Shown piece by piece: positions 28,192 to 37,595 of a stretch of 64,000 bases of DNA (the stretch's first letter is position 1; each line of letters opens with the position of its first letter). The stretch is from Prosthecobacter debontii (GTDB lineage Bacteria; Verrucomicrobiota; Verrucomicrobiia; Verrucomicrobiales; Verrucomicrobiaceae). The notes below the pieces were generated by a model. It searched no databases. It was not told the DNA's origin and saw only the letters and a program-made list of their open reading frames with translations. The stretch lies in NCBI GenBank assembly GCA_945860295.1, contig CAMAQH010000014.1, positions 45,194 to 109,193 on the forward strand, in the 5' to 3' direction. The position numbers and the translations under genes were made by a program.

Positions 28192-29373
28192 ATGGCACGC
28201 ATCGGCACCCCACTTTCATCATCGGCTACTAAAGTCATGCTCCTCGGCTCAGGTGAGCTGGGTAAAGAAGTCGTCATCGAACTGCAACGCCTCGGCTGCG
28301 AGGTGATCGCGGTGGATCGCTATGCGAATGCTCCGGCCATGCAGGTGGCGCATCGCAGTCATGTGATCTCCATGCTGGATGGTGAGGCGCTGCGCCGAAT
28401 CATCGAGGTCGAGAAGCCAAACTTCATCGTGCCAGAGATCGAAGCGATCGCCACGGACACGCTCGTCGAGCTGGAGAATGAGGGCTACACCGTGGTGCCT
28501 ACCGCACGCGCGGCGAAGCTGACGATGAATCGCGAGGGCATACGCCGACTCGCCGCTGAGGAGCTGGGTTTGAAAACATCGCCGTACGTGTTTGCTGGCA
28601 CCGAGGCGGAGTTCCGCGCAGGCATCGCCCAGATCGCTATGCCCTGTGTGGTGAAGCCGATCATGTCCTCATCGGGCAAGGGGCAAAGCATCGTGCGGAG
28701 TGAGGCCGACATCGCCCATTCATGGCAGTATGCGCAGGAAGGTGGCCGTGCAGGGAAGGGTAAGGTGATCGTCGAAGGCTTCGTCGAATTTGATTATGAG
28801 ATCACCATGCTGACCGTGCGGCATGTCGGCGGCACGTCCTTCTGCGCGCCCGTGGGACACACGCAGATCAAAGGTGACTACCGCGAGTCCTGGCAGCCGC
28901 ACCCGATGTCAGCCAAAGCGCTGGAGTCAGCCGAACACATGGCGGGAGCGATCACTGAGGCGCTCGGGGGCCGTGGTTTGTTTGGTGTCGAAATGTTCAT
29001 CAAAGGTGATGACGTGATCTTTAGCGAGGTTTCACCACGTCCGCACGACACCGGACTGGTGACGCTGATCTCGCAGGATCTGTCGGAGTTTGCGCTGCAT
29101 GTGCGCGCGATTCTCGGCCTGCCGATTCCGAACATTCATCAGCATGGAGCGAGTGCGAGCTGCGCTGTTTTGGTAGAAGGTGAGTCAAGCACTGTGCAGT
29201 TTGGCGGACTCGACAAAGCACTTGCGGAGCCGGACGCACAGATTCGTTTGTTCGGTAAACCAACCGTGAGCGGGCAGCGCCGAATGGCGGTCACGCTGGC
29301 ACGGGCAGAGGACATCAGCGCGGCACGCGCTAAAGCACACCGCGCGGCACAGGCGATGGAGATCCGTCTATAA
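28192..29373 (+). CDS. purT: Formate-dependent phosphoribosylglycinamide formyltransferase PurT
   Basis: The 393-residue product has the PurT/PurK ATP-grasp layout. The N-terminal domain has [20 protein letters not shown]; the central ATP-grasp domain has [19 protein letters not shown]; and [20 protein letters not shown] with [12 protein letters not shown] carries the metal and substrate contacts typical of PurT. The enzyme makes formyl-GAR from GAR, formate and ATP in purine synthesis. The stop at 29373 directly abuts the folC start. Confidence 0.96.
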   Translation: MARIGTPLSSSATKVMLLGSGELGKEVVIELQRLGCEVIAVDRYANAPAMQVAHRSHVISMLDGEALRRIIEVEKPNFIVPEIEAIATDTLVELENEGYTVVPTARAAKLTMNREGIRRLAAEELGLKTSPYVFAGTEAEFRAGIAQIAMPCVVKPIMSSSGKGQSIVRSEADIAHSWQYAQEGGRAGKGKVIVEGFVEFDYEITMLTVRHVGGTSFCAPVGHTQIKGDYRESWQPHPMSAKALESAEHMAGAITEALGGRGLFGVEMFIKGDDVIFSEVSPRPHDTGLVTLISQDLSEFALHVRAILGLPIPNIHQHGASASCAVLVEGESSTVQFGGLDKALAEPDAQIRLFGKPTVSGQRRMAVTLARAEDISAARAKAHRAAQAMEIRL

Positions 29374-30600
29374 ATGGTCACTGCAACTCACCCCGAACTC
29401 GACTGGCTGTACCAGACGCAGATGTATGGCATCAAGCTTGGCTTGGACAATGTACACAAGCTGCTCACCGCGCTGGAGCTGCCAGCTCCAGACATGAAAT
29501 TCATTCATGTCGCAGGTACTAACGGCAAGGGCAGCACCTGCGCTTTCATGCATTCGATGCTGAAATCAGCTAGCATCAAAGCCGGGCTTTTCACCTCGCC
29601 ACACTTGGTGCGTTTTAACGAACGCATCCGCGATGCCGAGCGTGAGATCACGGATGAAGAGATCGAGGCGGGCCTAGCGAAGCTGCGTCTCATCGTTGCT
29701 GATTGGAGTCCGCATCCGACCTTCTTTGAGCTGACCTTGGCGCTCGCTTTAGATTGGTTCCGGCAGCGTGGGCTTGAGTGGGTTATTTTAGAAACCGGAC
29801 TCGGCGGGCGGCTGGATGCCACGAATGCGATCACGCCTGAGGTGAGTGTCATCACACGGATCGGACTCGATCACATGGAGCAGCTCGGAGACACGCTAAC
29901 GAAGATTGCTGGAGAAAAAGCCGGCATTATCAAGCCCAACGTGCCCGTCGTGACGGGCATGCAAGCGCCTGAAGTCATGGCCGTTTTGCAGCGTGTGGCC
30001 AAGGCCAAAAAAGCGCCGCTCATCATTGTAGACAGACCTTTGACCGACATCGAACTCGGACTCGAAGGTCGGCATCAGGCTTGGAATGCAACGCTCGCGC
30101 TTGAGGCGGTGTGTGAAGCTGGCGTGCGCTTACCGGCCATCTTGCTGGAGCAGGCGCTGAAGCAAGTGCAGTGGCGCGGGCGTTTTCAGCGCTTGATGGG
30201 TGACCGCATCATCTTGGACGGCGCGCATAATCCTGAGGCTGCTGCCGTTCTGGTTAAGACCTGGCAGATGGTTTTTCCCGGTGAGACGGCCGAGATCATT
30301 TTTGCCGCCGCTCGTGACAAAAACATCGCGGGCGTGCTAGAGGCGCTGAATCCCATTGTCGCCGCTTGGCACTTCACAACATTCCACTCTCCGCGCTCGA
30401 TGCCGACCGCGCAGTTGCGTGAGATTCATCACAATTGTGATCTCCAGGACGTGCCGATCACTGAGCATGAAGATCTAGCTTCAGCACTCCGCGCCACATC
30501 GGCTCAGCGGCAACTCGTCGCGGGTTCTTTGTATTTAGTTGGTGAAGCTCTGGCCCTGCTTGAAGGCGAGCCCGAGCAGTTTCAGTCGAGCCTGCAGTGA
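29374..30600 (+). CDS. folC: Folylpolyglutamate synthase / dihydrofolate synthase
   Basis: The 408-residue product has the Mur-ligase-like P-loop HVAGTNGKGSTCAFMHSM, followed by TSPHLVRFNERIR, the folate-binding loop. ETGLGGRLDATNAITPEV and GEKAGIIKPNVPVV are further FolC signatures, and the C-terminal domain has ILDGAHNPEAA. It adds glutamate residues to folates. Its start immediately follows the purT stop, so purT and folC, both in one-carbon metabolism, are translationally linked. Confidence 0.96.
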   Translation: MVTATHPELDWLYQTQMYGIKLGLDNVHKLLTALELPAPDMKFIHVAGTNGKGSTCAFMHSMLKSASIKAGLFTSPHLVRFNERIRDAEREITDEEIEAGLAKLRLIVADWSPHPTFFELTLALALDWFRQRGLEWVILETGLGGRLDATNAITPEVSVITRIGLDHMEQLGDTLTKIAGEKAGIIKPNVPVVTGMQAPEVMAVLQRVAKAKKAPLIIVDRPLTDIELGLEGRHQAWNATLALEAVCEAGVRLPAILLEQALKQVQWRGRFQRLMGDRIILDGAHNPEAAAVLVKTWQMVFPGETAEIIFAAARDKNIAGVLEALNPIVAAWHFTTFHSPRSMPTAQLREIHHNCDLQDVPITEHEDLASALRATSAQRQLVAGSLYLVGEALALLEGEPEQFQSSLQ

Positions 30601-30607
30601 TGAAAAC

Positions 30608-30640
30608 AAAAGAGCACGGGTCAGATGACCCGTGCTCTTC
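30608..30640 (-). terminator. Terminator between folC and the RRM gene
   Basis: The perfect stem AGAGCACGGGTCA / TGACCCGTGCTCT is followed on the minus strand by a TTTTGTTTT tract, so it mainly serves the minus-strand RRM gene. On the plus strand it may also limit folC readthrough, although there is no T-run. Confidence 0.85.
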
Positions 30641-30667
30641 AAAGTTGATCCTTAGATCGTCGGAGGA

Positions 30668-31090
30668 TTAGTAGCGACCACCGCCGCCACCACCGCCACC
30701 GTAGCCGCCGCCGCCACCGCCGCTGTAGCCACCACGGCCACCGCCGCCGCCACCACCACCGCTACGGCCACCGCCGCCACCGCTGCGTCCGCCGCCGCCA
30801 CCACCATAACCGCCGCCGCCACCACCGCCGCCTGCACGCTCTTCCTTCGGACGAGCTTCATTGATGGCGAGGTTACGACCCATGAAATCTTTTTCATTGA
30901 GAGCATTGATCGCCTCGCTCATCGCGGTCGGGGAGTCCATGGTCACAAAGGCAAAGCCGCGTGGGCGTCCAGAGACGTGGTCCACAGGCAGGAAGAGATC
31001 GGTCACGGTGCCGAAGTCGGAGAAAAGCTGACGGAGATCGGTTTCCGTGGCGGTGAAGGGCAGGTTGCCCACATACATTTTGGTATTCAT
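30668..31090 (-). CDS. RRM RNA-binding protein with Gly-rich tail (copy 1)
   Basis: The 140-residue product has one RRM at residues 1-80, with RNP2 MYVGNLPF and RNP1 RGFAFVTM. The region from ~85 is Gly-rich with RGG-like and GGY units. Small RRM proteins of this layout occur in Cyanobacteria and Verrucomicrobia, where they are linked to cold response and mRNA binding. A paralogue lies at 32735-33190 with the same first residues ([12 protein letters not shown]). Regulation is not visible. Confidence 0.93.
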   Translation of the reverse strand: MNTKMYVGNLPFTATETDLRQLFSDFGTVTDLFLPVDHVSGRPRGFAFVTMDSPTAMSEAINALNEKDFMGRNLAINEARPKEERAGGGGGGGGYGGGGGGRSGGGGGRSGGGGGGGGRGGYSGGGGGGYGGGGGGGGRY

Positions 31091-31332
31091 AACGTTGTCT
31101 TAAATGCAGCCGACAAGGTTAGAACAGCAACAAGCTCCGATTTCGGATTTCAGAACACCACCGAATCCGTAGAATCACCTGATGAGCAGCTTCGTATGGC
31201 CCTAACCAGGTTGACTTGCGCGGCCCTAGTCGTCGTGTCTGAGATAATAGCAAACGTTCTTTTGCCATGTCGCCACAGCCTGACGTTGCTCATAAGCGGC
31301 GATGCTGCGACTGATCGCTTCTTCTTTGAACC

Positions 31333-32445
31333 ATGATAGCAAACGACTTTTGGACTTCTGACTCCTGCCACATCGCGGTGAACCCACACCGTGTCGAGGA
31401 GTCCCATGGCCTCAGCGAATGGGCTGCAGAGCAAGGGATGCGCGCTCTTTGTTTCTTTCAGACCTCTGGCAGTGAGGGGGCGCCAAAATGGGTCGCTTTG
31501 CCAAAGCTTGCCCTGCTCATTTCAGCCCAGGCCGTCAACGATCACTTCGACGTCATAGAGGCAGATCGCTGGCTCATCGCGCTGCCCCTGCATCACGTCG
31601 GTGGCTTCTCCATTCTAGCGCGGGCGCATCTCTCTGGATCGAGCTTTGTGCAGGACACCACACGCTGGCAGCCACAGACCTTCGTTGTATTGTGCCATCA
31701 TGAAGAGATCAGCCTCGTCTCACTCGTGCCGACGCAGGTGCATGATCTTGTGCGTGATCAAATCACCTGCCCGCCGTCACTTCGCGCCGCCATCATTGGT
31801 GGTGGCGCCTTGTTGCCTGAGCTAGCAGAGCGCGCCGCAGCCTTGGGGTGGCCTATTTATCAGAGTTATGGCATGACCGAGGCCGCTTCCCAGATCGCCA
31901 CGCAACCTTATGTAGCAGATGGCACATCTCGTCTTGCCGTCCTGCCGCTTTGGCAGACTCGAGTGGATGAGCTGAGTCGCCTCATCCTTTCAGGTTCTGC
32001 TCTAGCCAAAGGCTACGCTTCAATGAATGCCGCAGGCCACTGGTCCTGGCAGCCCATCGGTGCTGAACTCGTGACTCGCGACATCGTGCAGCTTTCTGAT
32101 CAAGACACGCAGCGCTTTATCCAGATACTCGGTCGCGAGTCAGGCTATGTGAAGATCCTTGGCGAGCTCATCCACCTCGCCCCATTGCAGGCACGGCTTG
32201 AGGTGATGAGCGTCCAACGCGGCCTTGCCTCACCTCCTGTCATTCTCTCTCTACCGGATGCCCGTCGTGAAAACCGTCTCGTGCTGGCGGCTACCGACAC
32301 CGTCAGTGCCGCTCTTCTTGAACCATTCAATGCCGTCACCGAACCACTCTGCCAGATGACCGAAGCCATCCTCGTCCCGCACATCCCTCGCACCTCACTT
32401 GGTAAGATCGATCATCCAGCTCTCCAGCGGCTCTTTATCAATTAG
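31333..32445 (+). CDS. menE: O-succinylbenzoate-CoA ligase-like (MenE) adenylate-forming enzyme
   Basis: The 370-residue product is a short member of the ANL family. The P-loop-like motif is FFQTSGSEGAPKWV, the adenine-binding A5 motif is YQSYGMTEAASQ and the late region has GRESGYVKILGELIHLAPLQ, the hinge and C-terminal lid. The lid is followed by the catalytic Lys region PRTSLGKIDH. MenE joins CoA to o-succinylbenzoate in menaquinone synthesis. menC and menA at 41-42.9 kb support this assignment, but the separation and short length leave other acyl-CoA ligase roles possible. Confidence 0.8.
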   Translation: MIANDFWTSDSCHIAVNPHRVEESHGLSEWAAEQGMRALCFFQTSGSEGAPKWVALPKLALLISAQAVNDHFDVIEADRWLIALPLHHVGGFSILARAHLSGSSFVQDTTRWQPQTFVVLCHHEEISLVSLVPTQVHDLVRDQITCPPSLRAAIIGGGALLPELAERAAALGWPIYQSYGMTEAASQIATQPYVADGTSRLAVLPLWQTRVDELSRLILSGSALAKGYASMNAAGHWSWQPIGAELVTRDIVQLSDQDTQRFIQILGRESGYVKILGELIHLAPLQARLEVMSVQRGLASPPVILSLPDARRENRLVLAATDTVSAALLEPFNAVTEPLCQMTEAILVPHIPRTSLGKIDHPALQRLFIN

Positions 32446-32700
32446 AGCAAAGGGGGGTCACTTTTTTTGAAAAGACTTCGACTCAATCGAATGCGCAACG
32501 ATCGGCGGCCGATTTTAGGGACATGATTTTTCCCGGCTTCAGTATGATCAAAACACTTGCTTTTAGTCGCCCAAGGTGGCAAACCTGCAAAAGTGACCAC
32601 CTGTGAAAGGGTTAGGAACAGCAGTCTATAAGGTGCGTCTTCGGATTCCGATGAAGTATTCTAATACGAGTGCACCTAGCTCATGAAGCAGCGTCCGAAT

Positions 32701-32724
32701 CCAGACCCAGACCCAGACCCAGAC
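32701..32724 (+). repeat. Four tandem CCAGAC hexamers just upstream of an RRM start codon
   Basis: Four perfect CCAGAC copies end ten bases before the ATG at 32735. No clear Shine-Dalgarno element sits between them, so the array occupies the leader and could affect initiation. Confidence 0.85.
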
Positions 32725-32734
32725 TAAGATAAGT

Positions 32735-33190
32735 ATGAACACCAAGATGTATGTGGGGAATCTCCCCTTCAGTGCGAGCGATGTCGATATCCGCGAGCTA
32801 TTCAGTCAATATGGCGGCGTTACCGACGTCTTCCTTCCAATCGATCGTGAAAGCGGTCGTCCTCGTGGCTTCGCATTCGTGACCATGGACACCCCAGCAG
32901 CTATGACAGCCGCGATTGAGGGTCTAAATGGCAAGGATTTCATGGGCCGTAATCTCGCCATCAATGAAGCTCGTCCGAAAGAAGACCGCCCAGCAGGTGG
33001 TGGTGGCGGCGGCGGTAGTCGCGGCGGCTATGGTGGCGGTGGTGGTGGCGGTCGCGGCGGCTACGGCGGCGGTGGCGGCGGCTACGGTGGCGGTGGCGGT
33101 GGCGGCGGCGGTGGCGGCGGCGGCAAAAAGTGGGACCGCGGCAATCGTGACGGCGGCGGTGGCGGTGGTGGCGGCGGTGATCGCTGGTAA
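32735..33190 (+). CDS. RRM RNA-binding protein with Gly-rich tail (copy 2)
   Basis: The 151-residue product has one RRM at residues 1-80, with MYVGNLPF and RGFAFVTM as RNP motifs, followed by a longer Gly-rich tail (~90-151) with RGGY units and a [10 protein letters not shown] interruption. It is a close paralogue of the gene at 30668-31090; the two flank menE in opposite orientations. The roughly 290 bases upstream, between menE and this gene, have no other frame and hold the leader. A terminator follows. Confidence 0.93.
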   Translation: MNTKMYVGNLPFSASDVDIRELFSQYGGVTDVFLPIDRESGRPRGFAFVTMDTPAAMTAAIEGLNGKDFMGRNLAINEARPKEDRPAGGGGGGGSRGGYGGGGGGGRGGYGGGGGGYGGGGGGGGGGGGGKKWDRGNRDGGGGGGGGGDRW

Positions 33191-33214
33191 TCCTCGTTAC
33201 AGTTAATTTTTTCC

Positions 33215-33247
33215 AAAGCGGAATCCTTCACAGGGTTCCGCTTTTTT
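33215..33247 (+). terminator. Terminator after the second RRM gene
   Basis: The stem AAAGCGGAATCC / GGGTTCCGCTTT (one G-U pair) closes around a six-base loop and runs into a T-run. Confidence 0.85.
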
Positions 33248-33429
33248 GTGATGAGGGCTCGCACTTAGAGTGTGTTCGAGGTTGCTCTAAAATTGCGAAC
33301 CCAAAGAATATGATGGCCTGCGTGAGATCGCTGCAATTCACTGCAATTCCCGATTGCCAAAGCGTCATGTCGAGACATACTCGCGGCCCGCTTGAAATGA
33401 ACCACGGTTCTTTGAAAGCGAGTGACCTC

Positions 33430-33504
<75 letters not shown>

Positions 33505-33518
33505 TTCAGGAATAAGCG

Positions 33519-34892
33519 TCAGGCCAGTGCTGTAACCAGCTTGCCATGAATGCCATCAAAGCCACCATTGCTGAAGATGATGATGACATCGCCGCGATTG
33601 GTTTCTGATTTTAGGCGAGTGATGATCGAGTCTGTATTCTCCTCGTGAAAGCAGCGGTTACCTGAAGCGGAGACGGAGATGGCCACAGTGGCGACATCCA
33701 GCCGCTCCGCCGCTGCGACCTTTTCAGGATTGGCGACGGCGGCAATGATGCTGCCGTCGGCTTCCTTGAGGGCCTCGATCAATTCGTTCTGCAAAATGTT
33801 ACGACGACTGGTGTTCGAGCGTGGCTCAAATACAGCCCAGAGGCGGCGACTGGGATACTTTTGCCGGAAGCCACGCAGGGTCTCACGAATGGCGGTGGGG
33901 TGGTGACCGAAGTCGTCGATGACGGTGATGCCATTGACTTCACCGTGCACTGTTTGACGGCGGCGGATGCCTTTGAAGGTCTCTAAGCCTGCGCGTATCT
34001 CGTCGTCCCTCAAGCCTGCGTGGCGGGAGGCGCAGATACACATGGCGGCATTGCGCACATTGAATTCGCCAATCATGGGCAGGCTGAAAGGTGCGCCATT
34101 GATTTCAAACTCGGTGTTCTCAGGTGTGGTGGCGGTGATGGTGATGCGCTCACTGTTTGATTCGCCTGTGCCGACCGTTTTCATAGGCGCGTAGCTCTTC
34201 AGTGAGAGGCAGTTTTTATCGTCTCCGTTGAGCAGGACGAGTCCATTGCGCGGCACGCTGTTCAGTAAGCGCTGGAAGGTGAGTAGAATCTCACCCAGAT
34301 CGTGAAAGATGTCTGCGTGATCGAACTCAATGTTATTCACAATGGCGCATTCGGGGAGGTAGTGCAGGAACTTGCTGCGCTTATCAAAGTAGGCTGTGTC
34401 GTACTCGTCTCCTTCGATGACGAATAGTTCGCTGTTGGTGAAGCGCGCGCCGCTGGTGAAATTTTCTGGCACGCCGCCAATCATGAAACCTGGGTTCTTG
34501 CCTGCGTGCTCAAAAATCCAGGCAAGGATGGTGGTCGTGGTGGTTTTACCATGAGTGCCACTGACGACGAAGCTGCGTTTGCCTTGAATGATTTCCTGTT
34601 TGAGCAACTCTGCCATCGAGAGGTAGGGGAGCTTGCGTTCTAGGAGCGTTTCAAGTTCTTCATTACCGCGAGAGATGGCATTGCCGATGATGTAGAGGTC
34701 CGCGCTCGGGGGTAAATTTTCAGCCGTGTAGCCTTCGGTCAAAGTGATGCCTGCCTGTCGCAGTACGTCTGACATGGGTGGATAGACCTTCTGATCCGAG
34801 CCGGAGATTGTGTAACCGAGCTGACGCAGGGCGACGGCTGTGGACCCCATGGCTGTGCCACAGATGCCGATGAAATGGAGATGCTTAGGCAT
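33519..34892 (-). CDS. mpl: UDP-N-acetylmuramate:L-Ala-gamma-D-Glu-meso-Dap ligase Mpl
   Basis: The 457-residue product, from ATG 34892, begins MPKHLHFIGICGTAMGSTAV; this length equals that of E. coli Mpl. The upstream frame to 35039 is non-homologous. The Mur ligase ATP motif is VSGTHGKTTTTTILAW, followed by FMIGGVPENFTSGARF, diagnostic of Mpl over MurC. Later motifs include VINDFGHHPTAI-like DDFGHHPTAIRET and EPRSNTSRR. Mpl reattaches murein tripeptide released by cell-wall turnover to UDP-MurNAc in the cytoplasm. It is divergent from the coiled-coil/M14 group. Confidence 0.95.
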   Translation of the reverse strand: MPKHLHFIGICGTAMGSTAVALRQLGYTISGSDQKVYPPMSDVLRQAGITLTEGYTAENLPPSADLYIIGNAISRGNEELETLLERKLPYLSMAELLKQEIIQGKRSFVVSGTHGKTTTTTILAWIFEHAGKNPGFMIGGVPENFTSGARFTNSELFVIEGDEYDTAYFDKRSKFLHYLPECAIVNNIEFDHADIFHDLGEILLTFQRLLNSVPRNGLVLLNGDDKNCLSLKSYAPMKTVGTGESNSERITITATTPENTEFEINGAPFSLPMIGEFNVRNAAMCICASRHAGLRDDEIRAGLETFKGIRRRQTVHGEVNGITVIDDFGHHPTAIRETLRGFRQKYPSRRLWAVFEPRSNTSRRNILQNELIEALKEADGSIIAAVANPEKVAAAERLDVATVAISVSASGNRCFHEENTDSIITRLKSETNRGDVIIIFSNGGFDGIHGKLVTALA

Positions 34893-35141
34893 GAAATTTG
34901 AAGGACGAATGAAGGATTCGGCAGAATGTGCGGGATGTGTGAGGCGGCAAGGCGGATTGCATGAGTGCCTAAACCATTCTGCAGAGCCGCATTGCTTCGC
35001 TATACCTGATTTCTCAGGCTTTCCATCACTGAACCCCATGTCCGAGAAAATGCGCCTTCAGTTGATGCTTGCTTGCCCCTCGGGCTTGTAACTGCTTGCA
35101 TTAGCGGTGTGAAATCTATCCCAATCGAGTGCCAACCCTAC

Positions 35142-35813
35142 ATGCTGATCACGGTCATCATGGCTGTTCTTTTTTTAGCAGCACTCATTCGCACATGGCT
35201 GCTCCGCCGTGTGGAAACGAAGCTGCTGAAGAACAAAATTGTCTTGGAGCAGCAAGTCGTTCAACAGCAGCGGGATCTAATGGCCGTGCGGCAGGATGCA
35301 AATGCCTGGCGTGCTGAGATGAAGCGCCAGTTTGATCTCTTTCGCCATATGGCCAGCGATCAACTCAAGGTCGAAGAGAAGCGCTTTGATGATCTTCTGC
35401 ATAGATCCCGTGAGCGTGAGCATTCACTCCAGAGTTCGCTCGATATCATTAAGCAAATGTGTTCTGAGTTGCCTTCGACCAAAGCTCGCTTGATGCAGCT
35501 TGAATCGGTGTTCGGACTAGATGCTGACGAAGGCTTTTCCACACATTCTCCGCTGGCTGCCGCTGAACCAAAATTTGTCATCTCTCCGCTGCCCGATCTA
35601 AATGGCAGTGCACCTGAGATCGCAGAAGAAAAACTCGCAGAGCCTGCTCTGGTTGCGGAAACCATCCCAGTCATCAGTGACGAGGCGAGCCTGCAATTGA
35701 GCGAACTTAAAAAGCAGAACATGCATCTCCAGCAGGCGCTCACTGCGGTACGCTTGCGCTCACGTATTCGGGATAAGCAGTCCACGTATCGAGGCAGGGG
35801 CGGCAAGAACTGA
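35142..35813 (+). CDS. Single-span membrane coiled-coil protein
   Basis: From ATG 35142 the product has 223 residues and starts with a membrane helix (MLITVIMAVLFLAALI). A coiled-coil region follows at ~25-120 (LEQQVVQQQRDLMAVRQD onwards), then a Pro/Ala-rich linker and a second short coiled coil. It ends basic (STYRGRGGKN). A TTG at 35073 could give 246 residues. No family is recognised. It is upstream of the M14 peptidase gene, 58 bases away, on the same strand and divergent from mpl. Confidence 0.6.
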   Translation: MLITVIMAVLFLAALIRTWLLRRVETKLLKNKIVLEQQVVQQQRDLMAVRQDANAWRAEMKRQFDLFRHMASDQLKVEEKRFDDLLHRSREREHSLQSSLDIIKQMCSELPSTKARLMQLESVFGLDADEGFSTHSPLAAAEPKFVISPLPDLNGSAPEIAEEKLAEPALVAETIPVISDEASLQLSELKKQNMHLQQALTAVRLRSRIRDKQSTYRGRGGKN

Positions 35814-35871
35814 TGGGTGAATGATGGTGCCTCTTTGATTGTAGGATACGGATTTTAGCCATTCACGCCTT

Positions 35872-36630
35872 GTGCCGCTGCTGCCACTCCATCAAGCACA
35901 CGCCCCTCGTGCTCTACTCGCGCGCTGGGGTGTCGTTGCTTATGCCGCGGGAATGCGGGTTCGGGTGCTGACTGAGGTGGCCGGAGAAAAAATCCTTTAT
36001 TTAGAGAGCACCAAGCGCCCAGCCGATACGCTCTGGGATTACCTTTCCACCGGTGTTCATGGAGATGAAGCAGGATCAGCGTGGGGACTGCTGGCATGGG
36101 CTGAAGGTAATCTGGTGGCGTTGAAACAAGGCTCGTTTGTCATCTTTCCATGTCTGAATCCACTGGGACTGCGCGACAATACGCGCGTCGATCATCGGGG
36201 GTTAGACATCAATCGCCGATTCCATCTTGATGATGATGCGATTAGTGGTCCCTGGCGGAAAATGATCTCTTCTCGAATTTGGCGTGTGGGGCTTTGCTTG
36301 CATGAGGATTATGATTCGCAAGGCTGCAATGTCTATGAGCTGGGCGATCACCGACGAACGCTCAGCTCTCAGATCCTAGCGGACTGTACGCAGCTCATCG
36401 CGGTAGATCCACGACGTAGCATCGATGGCCGCCCCGCACGCGCGGGCATCATTCGTCGCAGCACCATTCCCGCTGATCTACCAGGAATGCCTGAGGCTAT
36501 TGTGCTTTTCCAGCTCGGCTGCCCGATCACGCTGACTTTTGAAACGCCTTCTGAATTTGATTTGGAGGCGCGTATTCAGACACAGGCTGCTTTTGTCAAA
36601 GCCGCGCTCCATCACGCTGCCCTGCCATGA
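35872..36630 (+). CDS. M14-family zinc carboxypeptidase-like protein
   Basis: The 252-residue product begins at GTG 35872. M14 motifs are HGDE (zinc ligands His and Glu in GVHGDEAG), LNPLGLRDNTR with DINRRF for substrate binding, CLHEDYD with the third zinc-ligand His, and TFETPSEFD with the catalytic Glu. No signal peptide is visible, so it is probably cytoplasmic. The length (252) is close to MpaA (about 242), which cleaves murein tripeptide; proximity to mpl makes muropeptide recycling a reasonable but unproven idea. Its stop overlaps the next start by four bases. Confidence 0.8.
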   Translation: MPLLPLHQAHAPRALLARWGVVAYAAGMRVRVLTEVAGEKILYLESTKRPADTLWDYLSTGVHGDEAGSAWGLLAWAEGNLVALKQGSFVIFPCLNPLGLRDNTRVDHRGLDINRRFHLDDDAISGPWRKMISSRIWRVGLCLHEDYDSQGCNVYELGDHRRTLSSQILADCTQLIAVDPRRSIDGRPARAGIIRRSTIPADLPGMPEAIVLFQLGCPITLTFETPSEFDLEARIQTQAAFVKAALHHAALP

Positions 36631-37586
36631 TTCAGTTCTTTCGCCTCTGTTTTTTTCTGCTGGTAGCGGCAGGGCTTGTTTCATGCGGCAGTATCCAGAG
36701 TCTGCCGAAACGACCGGAGCTGAGAGCACAAGACTGGATAAGCTACGATGGCAAGACGATGCCCTATCAGTCCTGGCAAACGACGGCTGGTATGATCACG
36801 CGCGGAGTCGTCATCGCCGTGCATGGACTGAGCGGCGCTTCATCCGATTTTTGGTTCATTGGTGATGCTTTGCCAAAGCAGGGCTACACCGTCTATGCCT
36901 ACGATTTGCGTGGCCAAGGGCACGATCCGATCACCGGTGAGCGGGGAGACATCGGCGCGGCGAAGGATTGGCTGCATGACCTCGAAACCTTTCACCTGCT
37001 GATCCGGAAAAAGCACCCTGGGCTGCCGGTCCTCTGGTATGGCGAAAGTCTGGGAAGTCTTATCTGCCTCCACACGGCGGCCAACCGTCTTCCTGATCAT
37101 CGTGATCCAGATGGCATCGTCTTGGCTTCTCCTGTCGCAGGATTAAAAACAACGGTCTCAGGTTTCCGTCGTTGGCTTTTGGAGACGGCGGCAAAGTTAT
37201 CGCCGAGATCGCGCTATTCGTTAGGTGACTTGGCGGGCATTGATGAAAAGAAAATCCAAGTAACCAGCACAACGAATCATAGCGACCAGATGGCCGTCAC
37301 GGAGCATCACCTTAGCAGTTTCAGCCTGCGCCTGCTCACTGAGATAGGCCGGCTGTTGGATGCCAATCCCAGCGCAGCGAAACGCCTGCGGATGCCAGTG
37401 CTCTTTCTCGCCACACCCAATGACATTCTCAGTTCACCCGATCAGGTGCAGACGCTCTTTGGTCAGATTCGATCGCCCCAAAAACGTCTCCTTTGGTACA
37501 CCCGGAGTTATCATCTGCTGCTCCACGACGTGCAGCGCGCTGAGGTAAGCAAAGATTTGCTCAAGTGGTTGGAACGCAGACGATAG
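36627..37586 (+). CDS. Lipoprotein alpha/beta hydrolase, monoacylglycerol lipase-like
   Basis: The 319-residue product has a lipobox (LVAAGLVSCGS). The alpha/beta hydrolase fold has the oxyanion-hole strand VIAVHGLSGASSDF, YDLRGQGHD and the nucleophile elbow WYGESLGSL with Ser in GESLG. The late Asp (ATPNDILSSPDQV) and His (SYHLLLHD) complete the triad. It is translationally coupled to the M14 peptidase gene. It probably hydrolyses lysophospholipids or acylglycerols at the outer membrane. Confidence 0.85.
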   Translation: MIQFFRLCFFLLVAAGLVSCGSIQSLPKRPELRAQDWISYDGKTMPYQSWQTTAGMITRGVVIAVHGLSGASSDFWFIGDALPKQGYTVYAYDLRGQGHDPITGERGDIGAAKDWLHDLETFHLLIRKKHPGLPVLWYGESLGSLICLHTAANRLPDHRDPDGIVLASPVAGLKTTVSGFRRWLLETAAKLSPRSRYSLGDLAGIDEKKIQVTSTTNHSDQMAVTEHHLSSFSLRLLTEIGRLLDANPSAAKRLRMPVLFLATPNDILSSPDQVQTLFGQIRSPQKRLLWYTRSYHLLLHDVQRAEVSKDLLKWLERRR

Positions 37587-37595
37587 TCTGAGCGG

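Noticed and set aside
33000..33180. GGC/GGT-rich array as a possible repeat locus or CRISPR
   Set aside because: It codes for the Gly-rich tail of the RRM protein; there is no spacer structure.
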